Shown here one piece after another: positions 31,045 through 41,335 of a stretch of DNA of 64,000 nt. The notes under the pieces are model-generated. The model was given only the letters and a program-made list of their open reading frames with translations, had not been told where the DNA came from and did no database searches. Source of the DNA: an uncultured Cellvibrionales bacterium (lineage in GTDB: Bacteria; Pseudomonadota; Gammaproteobacteria; Pseudomonadales; Porticoccaceae); assembly GCA_913062605.1 (NCBI GenBank), contig CAJXWQ010000007.1, positions 1-64,000 on the forward strand. The letters are read 5' to 3'. Every line of letters starts with the position of its first letter. Position 1 is the first letter of the stretch. The position numbers and the translations under genes are program-made.

Positions 31045-31142
31045 GAACCCGTTAACCAGAACATATAGCTAAAACCAATATTATATTATCAAAACAAAAT
31101 TTAATAAGAGGCTTGTAAGCAGGCCGTGGAAGTTGATTTTTT

Positions 31143-33743
31143 ATGAAAAGTGCTGAAATACGCGATGCATTTCTGACATATTTTGAAAGTCAGAAACACA
31201 CCATTGTAGTGAGTAGTAGTTTGGTGCCGGGTAATGACCCGACGTTGTTGTTTACCAATGCCGGAATGGTCCAGTTCAAGGATGTTTTTCTGGGTGGTGA
31301 GAAACGTGACTATACCCGTGCTACATCCTCTCAGCGCTGTGTGCGAGCCGGTGGCAAGCATAATGATCTTGAAAACGTGGGGTACACCGCACGCCACCAT
31401 ACCTTCTTTGAAATGCTTGGAAACTTCAGCTTTGGTGACTATTTCAAGCGAGATGCTATTAAGTATGCATGGCAGTTTCTCACGGAAGTGCTAGGTCTTC
31501 CCGAAGAGCGTCTGTGGGTCACGGTCCATATTTCTGATGATGAAGCGGCGGATATCTGGTTGAAAGAGTTGGGTGTCAGTCCTGAGCGTTTCTCCCGGCT
31601 TGATGAAGATAACTTTTGGCAGATGGGGGATACCGGCCCCTGTGGCCCCTGCTCAGAAATTTTCTATGATCATGGTGAAGATGTTCCCGGTGGTCCACCC
31701 GGCAGCAAAAATGATGATCTCGATCGCTATATTGAGATTTGGAATCTGGTGTTTATGCAGTATGAGCGGAGTGCTGATGGGGCGATGGAGCCGTTGCCGA
31801 AGCCTTCGATTGATACGGGTATGGGACTCGAGCGTATCGCGGCCGTGATGCAGGGCGTGCATAGCAACTATGAAATTGACCTGTTCCAGACGCTGCTAAA
31901 AGCCGCCGCAAAGGCTACGGGAACCAGTGACCTGGAGAATAAGTCGCTGCGTGTTATTGCCGACCACATTCGTTCTTGCAGTTTCTTGATTGTGGATGGC
32001 GTACTGCCGTCCAATGAAGGCCGGGGCTATGTGCTACGACGGATAATTCGTCGTGCTATCCGTCATGGGAACCAGCTGGGTCAAACCCAGGCATTTTTTC
32101 ACACCTTGGTGTCTGCATTGGTGGCTGAAATGGGTGACGCATACCCCGAGTTGGCCAAGGCTCAGGCTCAAGTTGAAAAAGCATTGCTTGCAGAAGAGCA
32201 ACAATTTGAAAAAACCCTTGATAAGGGGATAACCGTTCTTGATGCAGTCTTGGCTGAATTACAGGGTGATGTGATTCCTGGAAATGTGGTCTTTACCCTA
32301 TACGACACTTATGGCTTTCCCGTTGATCTGACTAATGATATTGCTCGGGAGCGGGGATTGTCTCTGGACATGCCCGGTTACGAAGAAGCCATGAATGCCC
32401 AGCGCCAGCGAGCCCGTGCAGCGGGGTCTTTCAAGGTGGACTACACCCAACAGCTTCAATTGGAAGGCAAGACAGGCTTTACGGGCTATGAAAGCACTTG
32501 TGGTACAGGAACTGTCGTTGCTTTGATGAAGGACGGTGATGTTGTCGGTACCGTATCTGATGGTGATGAAGCGGTGGTGGTGTTAGATAAGACATCCTTC
32601 TATGCAGAATCGGGTGGTCAGGTTGGTGATAGTGGGTACCTGCGTGCAGCAGATACAAAATTTGACGTGCGTGACTGTCAGAAACAGGGAAGTCATTTTT
32701 TACATGTTGGTGTCGTGATGTCTGGTTCAATCAGTGTTGGTCAGCAGCTTGATACTGAAGTAAAAGCAGATGTTCGTTTGGCTACAGCCCTTAATCACTC
32801 AGCAACTCACCTGCTACATTCGGCCTTACGAGAAATCTTGGGTGATCATGTCACACAGAAAGGATCGTTGGTTGATAGCACCCGTCTGCGTTTTGATTTT
32901 AGCCATTCAGAAGCCGTAACTCCAGAGCAGTTAAAAGCAGTTGAGCAGCGAGTGAATGCAGAAATTCGCCGTAACTCACCCGTGGAAACCGACCTTTGTG
33001 ATATGGAGTCTGCTCAGAAGAAAGGCGCCATGGCGCTGTTCGGAGAGAAATATGGTGATGAGGTTCGTGTACTGACGATGGGTGAGGGCTTCTCTGTAGA
33101 GCTTTGTGGCGGCACCCATGCCTCGCGAACCGGTGATGTTGGTTTGATGCGAATTACCAGCGAGACAGGCATTGCTGCGGGTGTTCGGAGAATTGAGGCG
33201 GTTACTGGTGATCAAGCGCTGGCTTATTTGGATGGCCTTGAGCAGCAGCTGGATATTATTAGCCGGGCCCTCAAAGCTAACCGAGCTAATGTGGCGCAAA
33301 AAGTAGCTGTGCTTTGTGCCGAATCAAAAGAACTTGAAAAGCAAAATGCTCAATTAAAAGGAAAGCTGGCCAGTTCAACGGGAACTGATTTGGCGGCACA
33401 GGCACGAGATATCCATGGGGTTAAAGTCCTGGCGGCTAGCCTAGACGGTGTAGACCCCAAAGCTTTACGTGATACGGTAGACCAATTAAAGAATAAGTTG
33501 GGTTGTGCGGTGGTGTTACTGGCCGCTCCAAGTGATGAGAAGGTTGCTTTGGTTGCTGGCGTTACCAGTGATGCCACTGATCGAGTAAAAGCCGGCGAGC
33601 TGATGCAATTTGTAGCGTCACAACTGGGTGGAAAAGGTGGCGGTCGCCCCGATATGGCCCAAGGTGGTGGGACAGATGTTGCTGCATTACCCAGTGCTAT
33701 TGATTCAGTGTTCGAATGGGTTGAGAAAAAGCTTGGCGGTTAA
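31143..33743 (+). CDS. alaS: Alanine--tRNA ligase
   Basis: Class II synthetase, 866 residues, full length. Catalytic core at residues 1-460 with [20 protein letters not shown] and [10 protein letters not shown]; editing-domain zinc ligands [12 protein letters not shown] and [14 protein letters not shown]-terminal oligomerisation/DHHA1 domain ending [12 protein letters not shown]. Heads the alaS-lysC-csrA-tRNA-Ser order conserved in gammaproteobacteria. Confidence 0.99.
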   Translation: MKSAEIRDAFLTYFESQKHTIVVSSSLVPGNDPTLLFTNAGMVQFKDVFLGGEKRDYTRATSSQRCVRAGGKHNDLENVGYTARHHTFFEMLGNFSFGDYFKRDAIKYAWQFLTEVLGLPEERLWVTVHISDDEAADIWLKELGVSPERFSRLDEDNFWQMGDTGPCGPCSEIFYDHGEDVPGGPPGSKNDDLDRYIEIWNLVFMQYERSADGAMEPLPKPSIDTGMGLERIAAVMQGVHSNYEIDLFQTLLKAAAKATGTSDLENKSLRVIADHIRSCSFLIVDGVLPSNEGRGYVLRRIIRRAIRHGNQLGQTQAFFHTLVSALVAEMGDAYPELAKAQAQVEKALLAEEQQFEKTLDKGITVLDAVLAELQGDVIPGNVVFTLYDTYGFPVDLTNDIARERGLSLDMPGYEEAMNAQRQRARAAGSFKVDYTQQLQLEGKTGFTGYESTCGTGTVVALMKDGDVVGTVSDGDEAVVVLDKTSFYAESGGQVGDSGYLRAADTKFDVRDCQKQGSHFLHVGVVMSGSISVGQQLDTEVKADVRLATALNHSATHLLHSALREILGDHVTQKGSLVDSTRLRFDFSHSEAVTPEQLKAVEQRVNAEIRRNSPVETDLCDMESAQKKGAMALFGEKYGDEVRVLTMGEGFSVELCGGTHASRTGDVGLMRITSETGIAAGVRRIEAVTGDQALAYLDGLEQQLDIISRALKANRANVAQKVAVLCAESKELEKQNAQLKGKLASSTGTDLAAQARDIHGVKVLAASLDGVDPKALRDTVDQLKNKLGCAVVLLAAPSDEKVALVAGVTSDATDRVKAGELMQFVASQLGGKGGGRPDMAQGGGTDVAALPSAIDSVFEWVEKKLGG

Positions 33744-33931
33744 TGGCTGAAGGGCGTCTTGTGCGGTACTTTGTTCTTAACTTTGCCCTTAACGTTGGCT
33801 TGTTGTTCTTAACTTTTAAAGTCATTTGGTGTTTAATTGCCAGCCACTTTTGCCAGGTTGGCGACAGGTCGTTTTCAGGTTGGGAAGCCGGGAAATAACG
33901 CTGTAATAATATACTTGAGTCTAGAGAGTTC

Positions 33932-35164
33932 ATGAGTTTAATCGTTCAAAAATATGGCGGCACCTCGGTTGGGACGATCGATCGAATCGAAGCCGTTGCT
34001 GAAAAAGTAGCCAGTTTCCGTCACCGTGGTGACGATGTGGTTGTGGTTGTTTCTGCCATGAGTGGCGAAACCAATCGATTGATTGGGCTGGCGAGTGAGA
34101 TTCATGATGAACCAAGTCCCCGAGAAATGGATGTATTGGTCTCGACCGGAGAGCAGGTAACCATAGCGCTGCTGAGTATGGCGCTACAAAAGCGTGGTTG
34201 TGACGCTTGCTCTTATACCGGCGGCCAAGTTCGAATTCTCACTGATAACTCCCACTCCAAGGCTCGTATTCAGGATATTGATGCTCACCGTATACAGGCA
34301 GATTTATCGGCGGGTAGAGTTGTCGTTGTTGCCGGTTTTCAGGGAGCTGATGAACAGGGCAATATAACCACGCTGGGGCGTGGTGGTTCTGACACAACGG
34401 CAGTAGCGTTGGCCGCAGCATTAGAAGCGGATGAATGTCAGATATACACTGATGTAGACGGCGTTTACACCACAGACCCTCGGGTGGTCTCCGGTGCTCG
34501 TCGTTTGAATCAGATTACCTTTGAGGAAATGCTGGAAATGGCCAGCCAAGGCTCCAAGGTGTTGCAGATTCGTGCCGTTGAATTTGCAGGTAAGTACAAG
34601 GTTCCACTAAGAGTGCTATCCAGTTTCGAAGATGGCCCTGGCACATTGATTACACTTGAGGATGATGACGAGATGGAAAAACCGGTTGTTTCTGGTATCG
34701 CCTTTAACCGTGATGAGGCCAAACTCACCATTCGTGGTATTCCTGATGTTCCTGGTATCGCTTCGAGAATATTGGGTGCTGTAGGCAGGGCTAATATTGA
34801 AGTAGACGTTATTGTTCAGAACGTGGCTCAGGACAATACGGCCTCTCTGACATTTACTGTCCACCGTAACGAACTGACAAAAGCGAAGAATGTGCTGGAG
34901 ACAGTGGCTAAAGAGTTGGGTGCTACAACGGTTGAAGCGGATGCAGGTATTGCCAAGTTGGCATTGGTCGGTGTGGGTATGCGCTCCCATGCGGGTGTGG
35001 CAGCGACCATGTTTGAAGCCTTGGCCAATGACAATATCAATATTCAGATGATCAGTACTTCAGAGATTAAAATTACAGTTGTGATTGATGAGCGTTATCT
35101 GGAGCTGGCTGTTCGAGCCCTTCACAGTGCTTTTGATCTCGAACAATGCGATAAGTCAGAGTGA
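33932..35164 (+). CDS. lysC: Aspartate kinase
   Basis: First step of the aspartate pathway (Lys, Thr, Met, DAP). The 410 residues comprise a kinase domain starting VQKYGGTSVGTIDRI and including TLGRGGSDTTAVALA, plus two ACT domains from about residue 265 that normally confer feedback inhibition. Length and layout match the monofunctional pseudomonad type rather than the fused kinase-homoserine dehydrogenase. Confidence 0.97.
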   Translation: MSLIVQKYGGTSVGTIDRIEAVAEKVASFRHRGDDVVVVVSAMSGETNRLIGLASEIHDEPSPREMDVLVSTGEQVTIALLSMALQKRGCDACSYTGGQVRILTDNSHSKARIQDIDAHRIQADLSAGRVVVVAGFQGADEQGNITTLGRGGSDTTAVALAAALEADECQIYTDVDGVYTTDPRVVSGARRLNQITFEEMLEMASQGSKVLQIRAVEFAGKYKVPLRVLSSFEDGPGTLITLEDDDEMEKPVVSGIAFNRDEAKLTIRGIPDVPGIASRILGAVGRANIEVDVIVQNVAQDNTASLTFTVHRNELTKAKNVLETVAKELGATTVEADAGIAKLALVGVGMRSHAGVAATMFEALANDNINIQMISTSEIKITVVIDERYLELAVRALHSAFDLEQCDKSE

Positions 35165-35337
35165 AAGGACTCTACTATTTACCCTGATGTGGAATGATTG
35201 GTATAGTATTGCCGATACGGCCCGGTGGCAGTTTTCATCGGTCGGTGTTGACTTGGTTATACTAAAATAATAAAGCCAGGGGAAAATAGGACATCAGTGT
35301 TATCACTGATAATTTGGCAGTATATAGGAGTTCAATC

Positions 35338-35517
35338 ATGTTAATTCTCACACGTCGTGTTGGAGAAGCCTTGATTATTGGTGACGATGTCAGTGTCACC
35401 GTATTAGGGGTTAAAGGAAATCAGGTTCGTTTAGGTGTTGATGCACCGAAAGAGATATCCGTTCATCGGGAAGAAATTTACCAGCGAATTCAGCAGGAGA
35501 ATCAAGGGCAGGATTAG
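35338..35517 (+). CDS. csrA: Carbon storage regulator CsrA
   Basis: A 59-residue dimeric RNA-binding regulator that blocks ribosome-binding sites with GGA motifs. Begins [15 protein letters not shown] and contains [19 protein letters not shown] with the RNA-contacting Arg in VHRE. AGGAG lies 7 bases before ATG 35338; the frame extends upstream but without homology. Position between lysC and tRNA-Ser is conserved. Confidence 0.98.
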   Translation: MLILTRRVGEALIIGDDVSVTVLGVKGNQVRLGVDAPKEISVHREEIYQRIQQENQGQD

Positions 35518-35622
35518 CCCCTATCCGCTTTGATTTTTCAGATGATATGTTATTATGCCGCCTCATTTTTTGGCGTCGGCAGAAAGTTTTTGTCTAGGAA
35601 ATATTAAGCTGATTGATGATTT

Positions 35623-35713
35623 GGTGAGGTGGCCGAGCGGCTGAAGGCGCTCCCCTGCTAAGGGAGTATAGGCTTATCCCCTATCGAGGGTTCGAATCCC
35701 TCCCTCACCGCCA
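35623..35713 (+). tRNA. tRNA-Ser (anticodon GCT)
   Basis: A 91-base class II tRNA. Acceptor stem GGTGAGG/CCTCACC, discriminator G, encoded CCA; anticodon loop CTGCTAA with anticodon GCT; long variable arm TATAGGCTTATCCCCTA; T-loop GGTTCGAATCC. Decodes AGC/AGU. Confidence 0.98.
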
Positions 35714-35718
35714 TAAAC

Positions 35719-35746
35719 AAAAAACCCGGCTTAGGCCGGGTTTTTT
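35719..35746 (+). terminator. Rho-independent terminator after tRNA-Ser
   Basis: A-run, CCCGGC-TTAG-GCCGGG stem-loop and six Ts begin six bases after the tRNA CCA end. Confidence 0.94.
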
Positions 35747-35803
35747 GCTTCTTGCAGGGGAGTAATATGTTGGAAGTTTTGACTAACGATTTTCCTGTGA
35801 CTG

Positions 35804-36109
35804 TTAAGCCGTTTGTGTCCCGTAGCGTCTCATCCAAAGAATAGCTGTTTTGCGCGCGCGTTTGGCGGCAAGATCGATAGCATAGTTCATATCCTCTTCG
35901 GTATTTTGAACCTCTACACTCGTTGCTATACCCTCAATCTCTACCGTTATTAAGCAGTTCTTATGCGAGTCGTCGACCTCAGATAATCGTACCAGTACAT
36001 TATTTACTCGATCATATGCGCCACTGTCGTCAAACCCCAAGTGCAGCTTTACGTAATCTTCGAGTTCACTTGTCAGCTCAAAATTTTCTGCTTGTATCTC
36101 TATTTGCAT
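35804..36109 (-). CDS. HPF/RaiA-family ribosome-associated protein
   Basis: A 101-residue protein with the beta-alpha-beta fold of ribosome hibernation factors: MQIEIQAENFELTSELEDYV at the start and DMNYAIDLAAKRARKTAI in the second helix. Members bind the 30S subunit and protect or dimerise idle ribosomes. It is not in the rpoN locus where canonical hpf sits, so it is a separate short paralogue. ATG 36109 has GGAG 6 bases upstream; the frame extends to GTG 36121. Confidence 0.88.
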   Translation of the reverse strand: MQIEIQAENFELTSELEDYVKLHLGFDDSGAYDRVNNVLVRLSEVDDSHKNCLITVEIEGIATSVEVQNTEEDMNYAIDLAAKRARKTAILWMRRYGTQTA

Positions 36110-36234
36110 CTCTGTCTCCACATATAGGTCTAGTTATTTATCAGTGGCCGTAAGGCTAGGTCGATTTAAAGATAAGAAAAAGTCGATTATAATTTACATA
36201 CACTTCGTATTAATCGAACTATTGTGTGGTCGCT

Positions 36235-37185
36235 ATGATTAACTATAAGCATCTTCATTATTTCTGGATGGTAGCAAAGTCGGGTGGTATTACTCGTGCT
36301 AGTGAACGCCTGCATCTGACACCTCAGACTATCAGTGGCCAGCTAAGCCTACTGGAGGAGCATTTGGGTGAAGCATTATTTTCTCGCGTTGGGCGAAACC
36401 GAGAGCTGACAGAAACGGGAAAACTGGTCTTGAGTTATGCTGAAGAGATTTTTTCATTGGGAAATGAGCTGAAAGAAGTACTGCGTCACCTTCCGGATGA
36501 GGGACCGCTGATTTTTAATGTGGGGGTAACTGATGTGGTACCCAAGTCAATTGCGTATCGTTTGCTGGCCCCGGCATTGGAGTTGCCTGACTCTGTTCGT
36601 CTTGTTTGCAAGGAAGGTACCATCAATTCTCTGTGGGAGGATTTAGCCGCACACCGCATCGATTTGGTGATAGCGGACGGTCCTATCCCACCTGAGGTGA
36701 GCATGAGTGGTTTTAGCCGTCAACTCGGTGATTGTGGTATTACCTTTTTCGCAACCCCAGAGTTGGCGAGTCAACTCGGGCGTAATTTCCCCTATGACCT
36801 CAGTGGTATGCCATTTTTACTGCCGGGTGAAACAACATTGGTGCGTGGTGACTTGATGCAGTGGTTTGGTCGGTTACATATACATCCAAGGATTATTGGT
36901 GAGTTTGATGATAGTGCTTTGATGAAGGCGTTTGGTCAGGCCGGAGCCGGTGTTTTTATTGCACCTACGGCCATTGCTGATGAAGTAGAAAAACATTATG
37001 GGGTAGAGGTTGTTGGGCAGACTAATGATGTACGTGAAAAGTTTTATGCCATTTCGGTAGAACGGAAAATTGCACATCCAGCGGTAGCATTAATTACCAA
37101 AACAGCGCGAGAATGGCTGTTTACAAACACACCTAATTTTGTGTCCTGCCTTGAGTGTTTAGAAGGGGCAGGAAACGACGAGTGA
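36235..37185 (+). CDS. nhaR: NhaR-type LysR-family transcriptional regulator
   Basis: A 316-residue LysR regulator closest to NhaR, the Na+-responsive activator of nhaA. N-terminal helix-turn-helix: NYKHLHYFWMVAKSGGITRA, SERLHLTPQTISGQLSLLEE; effector domain from about residue 90 with DVVPKSIAYRLL and DLVIADGPIPPE. No nhaA gene lies nearby, so its target is elsewhere or different. ATG 36235 preferred over the in-frame GTG 36226. Confidence 0.9.
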   Translation: MINYKHLHYFWMVAKSGGITRASERLHLTPQTISGQLSLLEEHLGEALFSRVGRNRELTETGKLVLSYAEEIFSLGNELKEVLRHLPDEGPLIFNVGVTDVVPKSIAYRLLAPALELPDSVRLVCKEGTINSLWEDLAAHRIDLVIADGPIPPEVSMSGFSRQLGDCGITFFATPELASQLGRNFPYDLSGMPFLLPGETTLVRGDLMQWFGRLHIHPRIIGEFDDSALMKAFGQAGAGVFIAPTAIADEVEKHYGVEVVGQTNDVREKFYAISVERKIAHPAVALITKTAREWLFTNTPNFVSCLECLEGAGNDE

Positions 37186-37216
37186 TGAGCAAGGCAAGGT
37201 ACCGGGGTGTGCGATA

Positions 37217-37330
37217 AAGCGTTCTATCTCCGGGTTTCATCTGAACCGTTTTCAGGAATGGGTGTCAGATTTGAAATGTGGCCATGTGGTGACAATCCAC
37301 TCTTGATTAGGATTTCTCACGGAGTGTTTT
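37217..37330 (+). pseudogene. Decayed fragment of a DUF3565-type gene
   Basis: This stretch encodes SISGFHLNRFQEWVSDLKCG and then a stop soon afterwards, matching residues about 5-25 of the intact DUF3565-DUF1971 protein at 42908. Over 37236-37296 versus 42930-42990, 56 of 61 bases agree. Further downstream the similarity continues weakly past a roughly 10-base deletion. No start codon or complete frame remains, so it is a remnant, not a gene. Confidence 0.8.
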
Positions 37331-37588
37331 TTGTTTATGGCGAAAGAACAAGTAGATTGAGAGTCTGATTCGGCATGATGTAATCGAGCATTTTCTCTAA
37401 AAGTTGTAGAGAAAAAGTACCGCAAATTAAAGCTGACCTGACAGATACCTTCTTAAAAATCGGTAACTGTCAGGTTAAACCTGTTGGGCTTCGCCTAAAA
37501 GGGGTGCTTAGCCTACATTGCATTAACTTCTAGAATGTATAGATTTATTTATCACCCTTAAATTTCTATCAGGACCTTTTCAGAAAAT
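37331..37588. other. Intergenic region with two inverted repeats
   Basis: Between the DUF3565 remnant and the porin stop codon. Holds TTTTCTCT...AGAGAAAA (37391-37415) and a long stem ACCTGACAG...CTGTCAGGT with inner TACC/GGTA (37436-37475). Neither is followed by a T-run on the plus strand. They may end the nhaR or porin transcripts or bind a regulator. No gene seen. Confidence 0.5.
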
Positions 37589-38752
37589 TTAGAAATAAGC
37601 CTGGAAGCGAAATTGCAGGATATCTATATCTTCATCTATACCATCACTGTTTGGTGAGGCATCTGCTTGGACGTAATTTGCCATGATTCGCATGTTTTTA
37701 TTGATGTGCCAATTGACACCCAGAGTAAGGTTGTCTTCTTCTCCGCCATTGACTGTTTTGTCTTCTAGGTCAAGGGTACTGTAGCGAACCGCTAACTCAA
37801 CTGCGCCATAGGGTGACTTGGGTTTTATTTGTTTAAATGAGCCATTTTTGCCTGAGTAGCGGTGCCTTTCCCCTGTGATTATCCAGCTGCTCTGAATATA
37901 GCCCCCGTCGAATGTTGGGTCCGCATTGGTTTTTCTATCCAGCTCTGCTCGCATTAATTCACCCTGTAATAACCATGAGCCTTTAATCAGCGCGGCCTCT
38001 AGACCATAAGTCTTGATATCGTCGACATCATCAAGGGTTCCAGTAGACAGTAGCTTGGTATTTGCGGGGTAGCTTTCGGGTCGAGTGCTATAACTGACCG
38101 TTTGGCCTGAATCTAGGTTGCGAAACACGGTAGAGGCGCCAAGGTGAACCTTAAATCGCTTCTTATCGATTGGGTTAAAAGTGACCCGTGCAGCGAGGCT
38201 ATGACTGCCCTCATTATCGTTATGACGATCTCCTAAATTATCATCGAAATAACCCCCAGAAAATGACCAGTGTTTACCCCAGGTTTTCACCAGTAAACCC
38301 AAGGTATAGCTGGGAGCAAAAACATTGGAAAGGCTACGCTCCATAAAAGGAATGTGGTTGGAGCTGGTGAGCTCTTCGAGACTGAATGGTTGCTGTAGGT
38401 TGCCCACGGATATTTTAAAATTATCGAATCCCTTATAACCTATATTGGCACCTTTAATCCGGTAGCCTACTTCAGATTCGGTATCGTAGTTAAAACTGTA
38501 GGTCCAGTCTTTCATCACAGTGCCGCTAAAGCCTGCTCGGAGACGTCGCAGTTCTTCCTCATCATCTATTTCAGTAACATCATCATCGTAATAAGCTGCA
38601 TCTGCATGAATACGGCCTTTCAGCTTGAACGTAAAATTTTCATCCTCGGATTTGAATGAGGTGGCTTCCTGAAAGGCGTTTCCTGCATGACTGGTAGTTG
38701 CGAATAGCGCTAGTGCCAGTAATGTTGATGTGTAAGTAGTGTGGCTGTGCAT
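37589..38752 (-). CDS. OprO/OprP-type outer-membrane porin
   Basis: A 387-residue outer-membrane beta-barrel: signal peptide at residues 1-23 (TTSHA), then FTFKLKGRIHADAAYYDDD and alternating amphipathic strands to a C-terminal aromatic (FRFQAYF). The pattern matches the phosphate/polyphosphate-selective porin O/P family, although specificity cannot be read from it. Last gene of a minus-strand block after the alpha/beta hydrolase, separated by 41 bases, so probably co-transcribed with it. Confidence 0.88.
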   Translation of the reverse strand: MHSHTTYTSTLLALALFATTSHAGNAFQEATSFKSEDENFTFKLKGRIHADAAYYDDDVTEIDDEEELRRLRAGFSGTVMKDWTYSFNYDTESEVGYRIKGANIGYKGFDNFKISVGNLQQPFSLEELTSSNHIPFMERSLSNVFAPSYTLGLLVKTWGKHWSFSGGYFDDNLGDRHNDNEGSHSLAARVTFNPIDKKRFKVHLGASTVFRNLDSGQTVSYSTRPESYPANTKLLSTGTLDDVDDIKTYGLEAALIKGSWLLQGELMRAELDRKTNADPTFDGGYIQSSWIITGERHRYSGKNGSFKQIKPKSPYGAVELAVRYSTLDLEDKTVNGGEEDNLTLGVNWHINKNMRIMANYVQADASPNSDGIDEDIDILQFRFQAYF

Positions 38753-38793
38753 AGTGCAGTCCTTATCTTCTAAAAGGGTTTTTAATGTTCGAA

Positions 38794-39624
38794 TTAGTTG
38801 TCTGGGGTAAACATATATTTACTGATCCCACCCAACCTTTCACAGTTTTCAAATGAGTGCCCACAGCCTTTGATAGTGATAAAACGTAGGTCAGCTTCTA
38901 AGTTCATTTCATTGCACTTGCCTTGTAGTGCATTGACCCATCGCCTAGCTCTTTCAAGTCGGTGATAGCCCTGTTGCCTGTTGATCCGTTTTTTACGGTT
39001 GAGTCCGGGGTCATTGGTGTTATCAAATTCACCAACCAGTATTCGTATTTTTAGCTGGAGAAAGGCCGGTAGGTTTTCTCCGATTTTTGTTACAGAATTC
39101 TGAGTGATTTTAAGGCCATAGGGGTAAGTTTTGCCTTCATCGGGAAAGGTAAACCAGCCAGCGGCACAGATAATCAGCTTGTTGATCTTTTCTGGGTAAA
39201 GCATCGCATAGCGGTGTGCAAATTGGGCGCCACCGGAATAACCGAACAGGGAGATTTTGTCAGTTTTGACGGTGTACTGTTCCTGCACATCATGCAGAAT
39301 TTTGTTCAGCGCCTCTGCGGAGGTGTAACCAGTGACGCCAGCCTCCAGACGCTGGTAGCCTCGGTAGTGCTTCTTGCTGAAGTAGGGCGCAATGATAATG
39401 TAGTCATGGTTGCTGGCCTGGTGGCGAAAGGCGTTCACCTGTTGTTTAGCATTACGGGAGATGCCGTGTACACAAACCATGATTTTGGTGTTACAGGACA
39501 GGCTATCAGGGAGAAAGAGGTAGTATCCCAGGTTTTCCTGATTTTCTACTTGATGGTTCTCCAGTGTGCTTTTATCAACAGCTGTCTTCGGGGAGGTTGT
39601 TAGCAGGGTGGCTAATTCAGGCAT
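38794..39624 (-). CDS. Alpha/beta hydrolase fold protein
   Basis: A roughly 276-residue alpha/beta hydrolase without a signal peptide. Oxyanion region VCVHGISRNAKQQV, nucleophile elbow FGYSGGAQFAHRYA (Ser), acidic residue probably in LVGEFDNTNDPG, and catalytic His in GCGHSFENC. Resembles esterase/PHB-depolymerase-like hydrolases. I use ATG 39624, which overlaps the 3' end of the ABC exporter gene by 8 bases; the frame extends to 39681. Substrate unknown. Confidence 0.82.
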   Translation of the reverse strand: MPELATLLTTSPKTAVDKSTLENHQVENQENLGYYLFLPDSLSCNTKIMVCVHGISRNAKQQVNAFRHQASNHDYIIIAPYFSKKHYRGYQRLEAGVTGYTSAEALNKILHDVQEQYTVKTDKISLFGYSGGAQFAHRYAMLYPEKINKLIICAAGWFTFPDEGKTYPYGLKITQNSVTKIGENLPAFLQLKIRILVGEFDNTNDPGLNRKKRINRQQGYHRLERARRWVNALQGKCNEMNLEADLRFITIKGCGHSFENCERLGGISKYMFTPDN

Positions 39625-41335
39625 GAGCACTATCCTGCACTTTTCGCCCACTATTCTTTGTGTTTGAGTCGAAGAGTTCACTATAACGACTCATGGGCAG
39701 CTCCTCCCGCGGGCCATTCCAGCATAGTTCTCCTTTGTCGATGAGCCAGATCTGATCTGATATAACGACATGGTCAATATTATGTGTTGCCATGATGACG
39801 AGCCCTGGGTAGCCCCTAACAATATTTGAAAACAAGGCCATGGCTTCATCGTCCAGAAAGGCATCGGCTTCATCCAGAATCAGTAATTCTGGCGTACCGA
39901 TAATAGCTCTGGCGAGCGCGATACGTTGGCATTCACCTTGAGATAAATTCTGGCCCCCCTCTTTTAATTTGGTTTCCAGTCCACCTGGTAGAGAGTCAAG
40001 AAGCTGCTCCAGACCACAACGTTTAACCACAAGACTTATTTCATCCTCAGTGGCATTTGGGCAGCGGTAACAAATGTTTTTTCTGATGCTGCCCTTAAGT
40101 AAGGGTAAATTGTGACTGACCATGCCGATAGATTTCCGAAGGGCAGAATCCTTGAGTTTACAGACGTCATTTTTTCCCAGTAATACTTTACCTCTGGCCG
40201 GTTTCATAAGGCCGGCGAACTGAGAAAGAATAGTGGATTTTCCAGCACCGTTAACGCCCAGAATAGCAATGGTGTTTCCAGAGTTGATGTGCATGTTGAT
40301 GTCTTCCCCGTCGGGGAAGAACGCAATGTCTTTAAGCCTCAAATGCCCAAGGCCATGCCGTGCTTTTCTGTGTTTTGACAGAGTTGGCGGACGGCTGTTG
40401 AGAAATGATTTTATTTTGTCTTCAGCAACACTGGCATTAAGCCGGTATTCATAGACGCGTCCCAAGTGTCGCAAGGGTTGCATCAAAAGGCTGACAATGC
40501 CGAGTGCAGCAACGACTGTACCGGGAGTGGCCTGATGTGTGCCCATCAACATAACACCAATGATCAAAACCATTGCGGTGGTTAGTACGCTGCTGCCCTC
40601 TGTGATGGCTCTTAATATGCCAATTGAGCGAGCCCGGTTGGACATGGCCTCCATCAGGCGTGAACTTTGGCGTTTTACCCGGTTTTTCTCCCGCTGACGT
40701 TGACCGAACACTTTAACGGCGGCCATTGAGGAAACTTTTTCGTTGAGATTGTTGGCAAGATAGGCACGTTGCCGTCTGGCCTCGGTGAAGGTATGGCGAA
40801 GATTTTTACCCGTGCTTAGTGAAAGTAGGGCGTTGATTAATATAATCAGACTAACGATGGCACCCAGCGTAATGTTAATAAAGCAGAGCACACCAAGGGC
40901 GGTAACTAGATTGACGCCAGCAACAATTAGTCTTGATAGTCCCAGGCTGATCCATTGACGTAATGCGCTGAGGTCAGTGGCAAAGCGCAAGCTAATTGCG
41001 CCTTTACTGTATTGTTCAAGTTCGCGCAGGTCACTGTTGCAATACTTTGCGAACATTTTGACCCGTAGCTCATGTACGTAGTCCTGCCCGACGCACTCGG
41101 CGTCTAGACGCTCACGATATCTAAGCCATGAAATCAATAAGGTCGCACACAGAAAACCCAGCCCCATATGCCACAGACTAATAGTGGGTGAAGCTGATAC
41201 ATTGAGGTAATGATCAAAGGTAAATTTGATCATTAGCGTAATGCCAACCGTGGCAAGCGCCTGTAGGAAACCGTTGCCGACCAGAAGAAAAAAAAGTCGC
41301 CGACGTTTAACCGATATGATGGGTGGCAGCTTCAC
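39617..41335 (-). CDS. ABC exporter (fused permease/ATPase)
   Basis: A 572-residue half-transporter: N-terminal six-helix exporter domain (about residues 1-300), then an ATPase with Walker A LGVNGAGKST near 362, signature LSQGECQRIALARA, Walker B LLILDEADAF and a switch His in MATHN. Such half-transporters dimerise and export lipids, peptides or metal chelates. GTG 41335 overlaps the upstream P-loop gene stop (GTGA), and its own end overlaps the hydrolase, so the three genes are translationally coupled. The frame extends to 41440 inside the upstream gene. Confidence 0.88.
   Translation of the reverse strand: MKLPPIISVKRRRLFFLLVGNGFLQALATVGITLMIKFTFDHYLNVSASPTISLWHMGLGFLCATLLISWLRYRERLDAECVGQDYVHELRVKMFAKYCNSDLRELEQYSKGAISLRFATDLSALRQWISLGLSRLIVAGVNLVTALGVLCFINITLGAIVSLIILINALLSLSTGKNLRHTFTEARRQRAYLANNLNEKVSSMAAVKVFGQRQREKNRVKRQSSRLMEAMSNRARSIGILRAITEGSSVLTTAMVLIIGVMLMGTHQATPGTVVAALGIVSLLMQPLRHLGRVYEYRLNASVAEDKIKSFLNSRPPTLSKHRKARHGLGHLRLKDIAFFPDGEDINMHINSGNTIAILGVNGAGKSTILSQFAGLMKPARGKVLLGKNDVCKLKDSALRKSIGMVSHNLPLLKGSIRKNICYRCPNATEDEISLVVKRCGLEQLLDSLPGGLETKLKEGGQNLSQGECQRIALARAIIGTPELLILDEADAFLDDEAMALFSNIVRGYPGLVIMATHNIDHVVISDQIWLIDKGELCWNGPREELPMSRYSELFDSNTKNSGRKVQDSAHA

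Noticed and set aside
37436-37475. Calling the long inverted repeat a rho-independent terminator of nhaR
   Set aside because: No T-run follows on either strand and it lies about 250 bases beyond the stop.
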